A stretch of DNA of 64,000 bases, taken from the NCBI RefSeq assembly GCF_900115295.1, contig NZ_FOVZ01000002.1:186001-250000 (forward strand), in the 5' to 3' direction. This DNA is from Sphingomonas sp. OK281. GTDB lineage: Bacteria; Pseudomonadota; Alphaproteobacteria; Sphingomonadales; Sphingomonadaceae. The position numbers and the translations under genes were made by a program. Under the pieces are notes generated by a model. That model ran no database searches and was not told the DNA's origin. It saw nothing but the letters and a program-made list of their open reading frames with translations. Of the stretch, positions 62,748-64,000 are shown in pieces. Each line of letters opens with the position of its first letter. The first letter of the stretch is position 1.

Positions 62748-62815
62748 GCTATCCGCTCTGGTCCTCTGCGCGTGACTGGACCCTGATGATCGGGTGACAT
62801 ATTCGTCAGCGCACC

Positions 62816-63853
62816 ATGATCCGCACCCGCTCGATACTGCTCGCTTTCGCGCTCCTCGCCGGCTGCGCGACGCCGTCCTTGAAGACCATGCCGCCGAGCG
62901 ATCACTTCAACGGAACGCGCTTCTTCAACCCCGACGGCGTGCAGGGCAGCACCGGCGAACAGAAGCAGGGCCCGGTCGCGCTGCTCCGCAATCTGGTAAA
63001 GCCCCCCTATCGGAGCTGGCCAGAAGTCCCCGTAACCCCGACGCGGCCCCCGGCCCGGGTCGAGGGCCAGACGATGCGCGTCACCTGGATCGGCCATTCG
63101 ACCGTGCTGGTGCAAACCCAGGGGCTCAACATCCTGACCGATCCCATGTGGCTCGAACGCTCGTCCCCGGTCCAGTTCGTCGGCGTGAAGCGAGTCCGCA
63201 AGCCCGGCGTGCGCATCGCGGACCTGCCGAAGATCGACCTGATCCTCTTAAGTCACGACCATCGCGACCACCTCGACATGACCGCGATGCGACGGCTCTG
63301 GCACCGCGACAAACCGCTCATCGTCACCGGCCTCGGCAACGACCAGATCCTCGCCCGCAGCGGCGTGCATTCGGTCGCGCGCGACTGGGGCGGGCGGGTG
63401 ACGCTGCGTCCCGGCATCGACGTGATCGTCGAGCGCGCGCACCACTGGAGCGAATACGACCCCGGCGACCGCGACAAGACGTTATGGGCGGGCTTCACCG
63501 TAACGCTGCCCGGCGGGAACCTCTATTTCGCGGGCGACACCGGGCCGGGCGACATGCGCTGGGCGACCGAAGCGCGCGCAGCCGGCCCGGTCCGCCTCGC
63601 GATCCTGCCGATCGGCGCCTATCATTTCGCAGGGCACGAGACCGACAACCACATCGGCCCGGATCAGGCGGTGACGGCGTTCGAACAGCTCGGCGCGGCC
63701 TATGCGATCGGCGTCCATTGGGGCACGTTCGAGCTGACGTCCGAGGGTATCAACGACCCCCCCGACCACCTCCGCGCAGCGCTGATCCGCGAACACATCG
63801 CCGCAAACCGCTTCCGCACGCCAGAAGCCGGCGAGGCCTGGGTGATCGAGTAA
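62816..63853 (+). CDS. Metallo-beta-lactamase-fold lipoprotein (NAPE-PLD-like)
   Basis: A 345-residue lipoprotein: the signal ends in a lipobox (LLAFALLAGCA). The hydrolase domain shows VTWIGHSTVLVQTQGLNILT, the metal-binding box LLSHDHRDHLD, FAGDTGPG, YHFAGHETDNHIGPDQAVTA, and HWGTFELTSEG. This is the NAPE-PLD/UlaG-like branch, which hydrolyses phosphodiesters of lipids or sugars; the substrate here is unknown. The ATG at 62816 gives the signal peptide directly. Confidence 0.92.
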   Translation: MIRTRSILLAFALLAGCATPSLKTMPPSDHFNGTRFFNPDGVQGSTGEQKQGPVALLRNLVKPPYRSWPEVPVTPTRPPARVEGQTMRVTWIGHSTVLVQTQGLNILTDPMWLERSSPVQFVGVKRVRKPGVRIADLPKIDLILLSHDHRDHLDMTAMRRLWHRDKPLIVTGLGNDQILARSGVHSVARDWGGRVTLRPGIDVIVERAHHWSEYDPGDRDKTLWAGFTVTLPGGNLYFAGDTGPGDMRWATEARAAGPVRLAILPIGAYHFAGHETDNHIGPDQAVTAFEQLGAAYAIGVHWGTFELTSEGINDPPDHLRAALIREHIAANRFRTPEAGEAWVIE

Positions 63854-63861
63854 CCGTCCAG

Positions 63862-63970
63862 CTCCCCTCCCTGAAAGGGAGGGTCAGGGGGGGGCGGCCT
63901 GCTCGAGCCACAACCGATCCGCGATCCGGACACCGACCCACCCCCAACCCCTCCCTTCCAGGGAGGGGAG
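63862..63970. repeat. Intergenic inverted repeat, family B, copy B3
   Basis: Arms CTCCCCTCCCTGAAAGGGAG and CCCTCCCTTCCAGGGAGGGG around GGGGGGGCGGCC and CCGACCCACCCCCAACC. It lies directly after the lipoprotein gene at the right edge of the window. Confidence 0.88.
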
Positions 63971-64000
63971 CACAGACCGCCGCTCAGACCACCCCGCGCA

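Noticed and set aside
63984..64000. Possible end of a reverse-strand gene (TGA at 63984-63986)
   Set aside because: Only about five codons are inside the window, so no gene can be supported.

Overview
The window reads as one chromosomal segment of a high-GC, yellow-pigmented alphaproteobacterium of the order Sphingomonadales, most likely Sphingomonas or a close relative. The support is a crtY-crtI-crtB carotenoid set, an Atm1-type exporter with the size expected from that order, PII/AmtB behind a sigma-54 promoter, a TPP riboswitch before thiC, dense coding with many 4-base stop/start overlaps, and a large load of intergenic inverted repeats. No rRNA, tRNA, CRISPR array, insertion sequence or prophage was seen.

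Layout. 1-11.4 kb is a plant-polysaccharide (glucuronoxylan or pectin) locus: a GntR-type regulator (partial), a GntP-family permease, a lone LuxR-type HTH protein, a secreted double beta-helix protein, an SGNH esterase, a GH67 alpha-glucuronidase and a GH3 glycosidase. 11.4-14.1 kb holds a DUF72 gene and then an AT-richer stretch of five very small genes separated by copies of a 28-base hairpin repeat. 14.2-28.9 kb is housekeeping: hemC and a hemD fused to a membrane protein, tsaD-gpsA, an AsmA-like protein, an SDHAF4-like protein, rsmB, rpe with a heparinase II/III-like gene, purH, glnK-amtB. 29.7-35.4 kb carries recQ with two small coupled genes, a truncated restriction-protein remnant and an Atm1-like ABC exporter. 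35.4-42.4 kb has small secreted proteins, a 2OG-Fe(II) oxygenase and a two-partner secretion operon (TpsB, TpsA, then an atypical L,D-transpeptidase). 42.8-49.8 kb is the carotenoid region (crtB, LOG-family gene, crtI, crtY, a fatty-acid-hydroxylase-family gene and DUF2141). 49.8-54.3 kb encodes envelope proteins: MipA/OmpV, two Tat-exported ferritin-like paralogues and an outer-membrane beta-barrel. 54.7-56.8 kb is the riboswitch and thiC. 56.8-58.9 kb is a small accessory island: a low-GC orphan gene and two adjacent toxin-antitoxin pairs. 59-63.9 kb returns to core genes: a conserved HTH protein, phnA-like, ung, aguB, DUF4337 and a metallo-beta-lactamase-fold lipoprotein.

The most unusual layer is the non-coding one. 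At least seven families of 50-150 base inverted repeats (A-G in the entries) sit in intergenic gaps. Some gaps hold several, and some genes or operons are bracketed by two copies of one family. Other points worth attention are the hemD fusion without a stop codon, the small-gene and hairpin-repeat array, the L,D-transpeptidase-like gene with altered active-site neighbours inside the TPS operon, the tandem Tat ferritin-like pair, and a YoeB toxin whose TTG start lies inside its antitoxin's stop codon.
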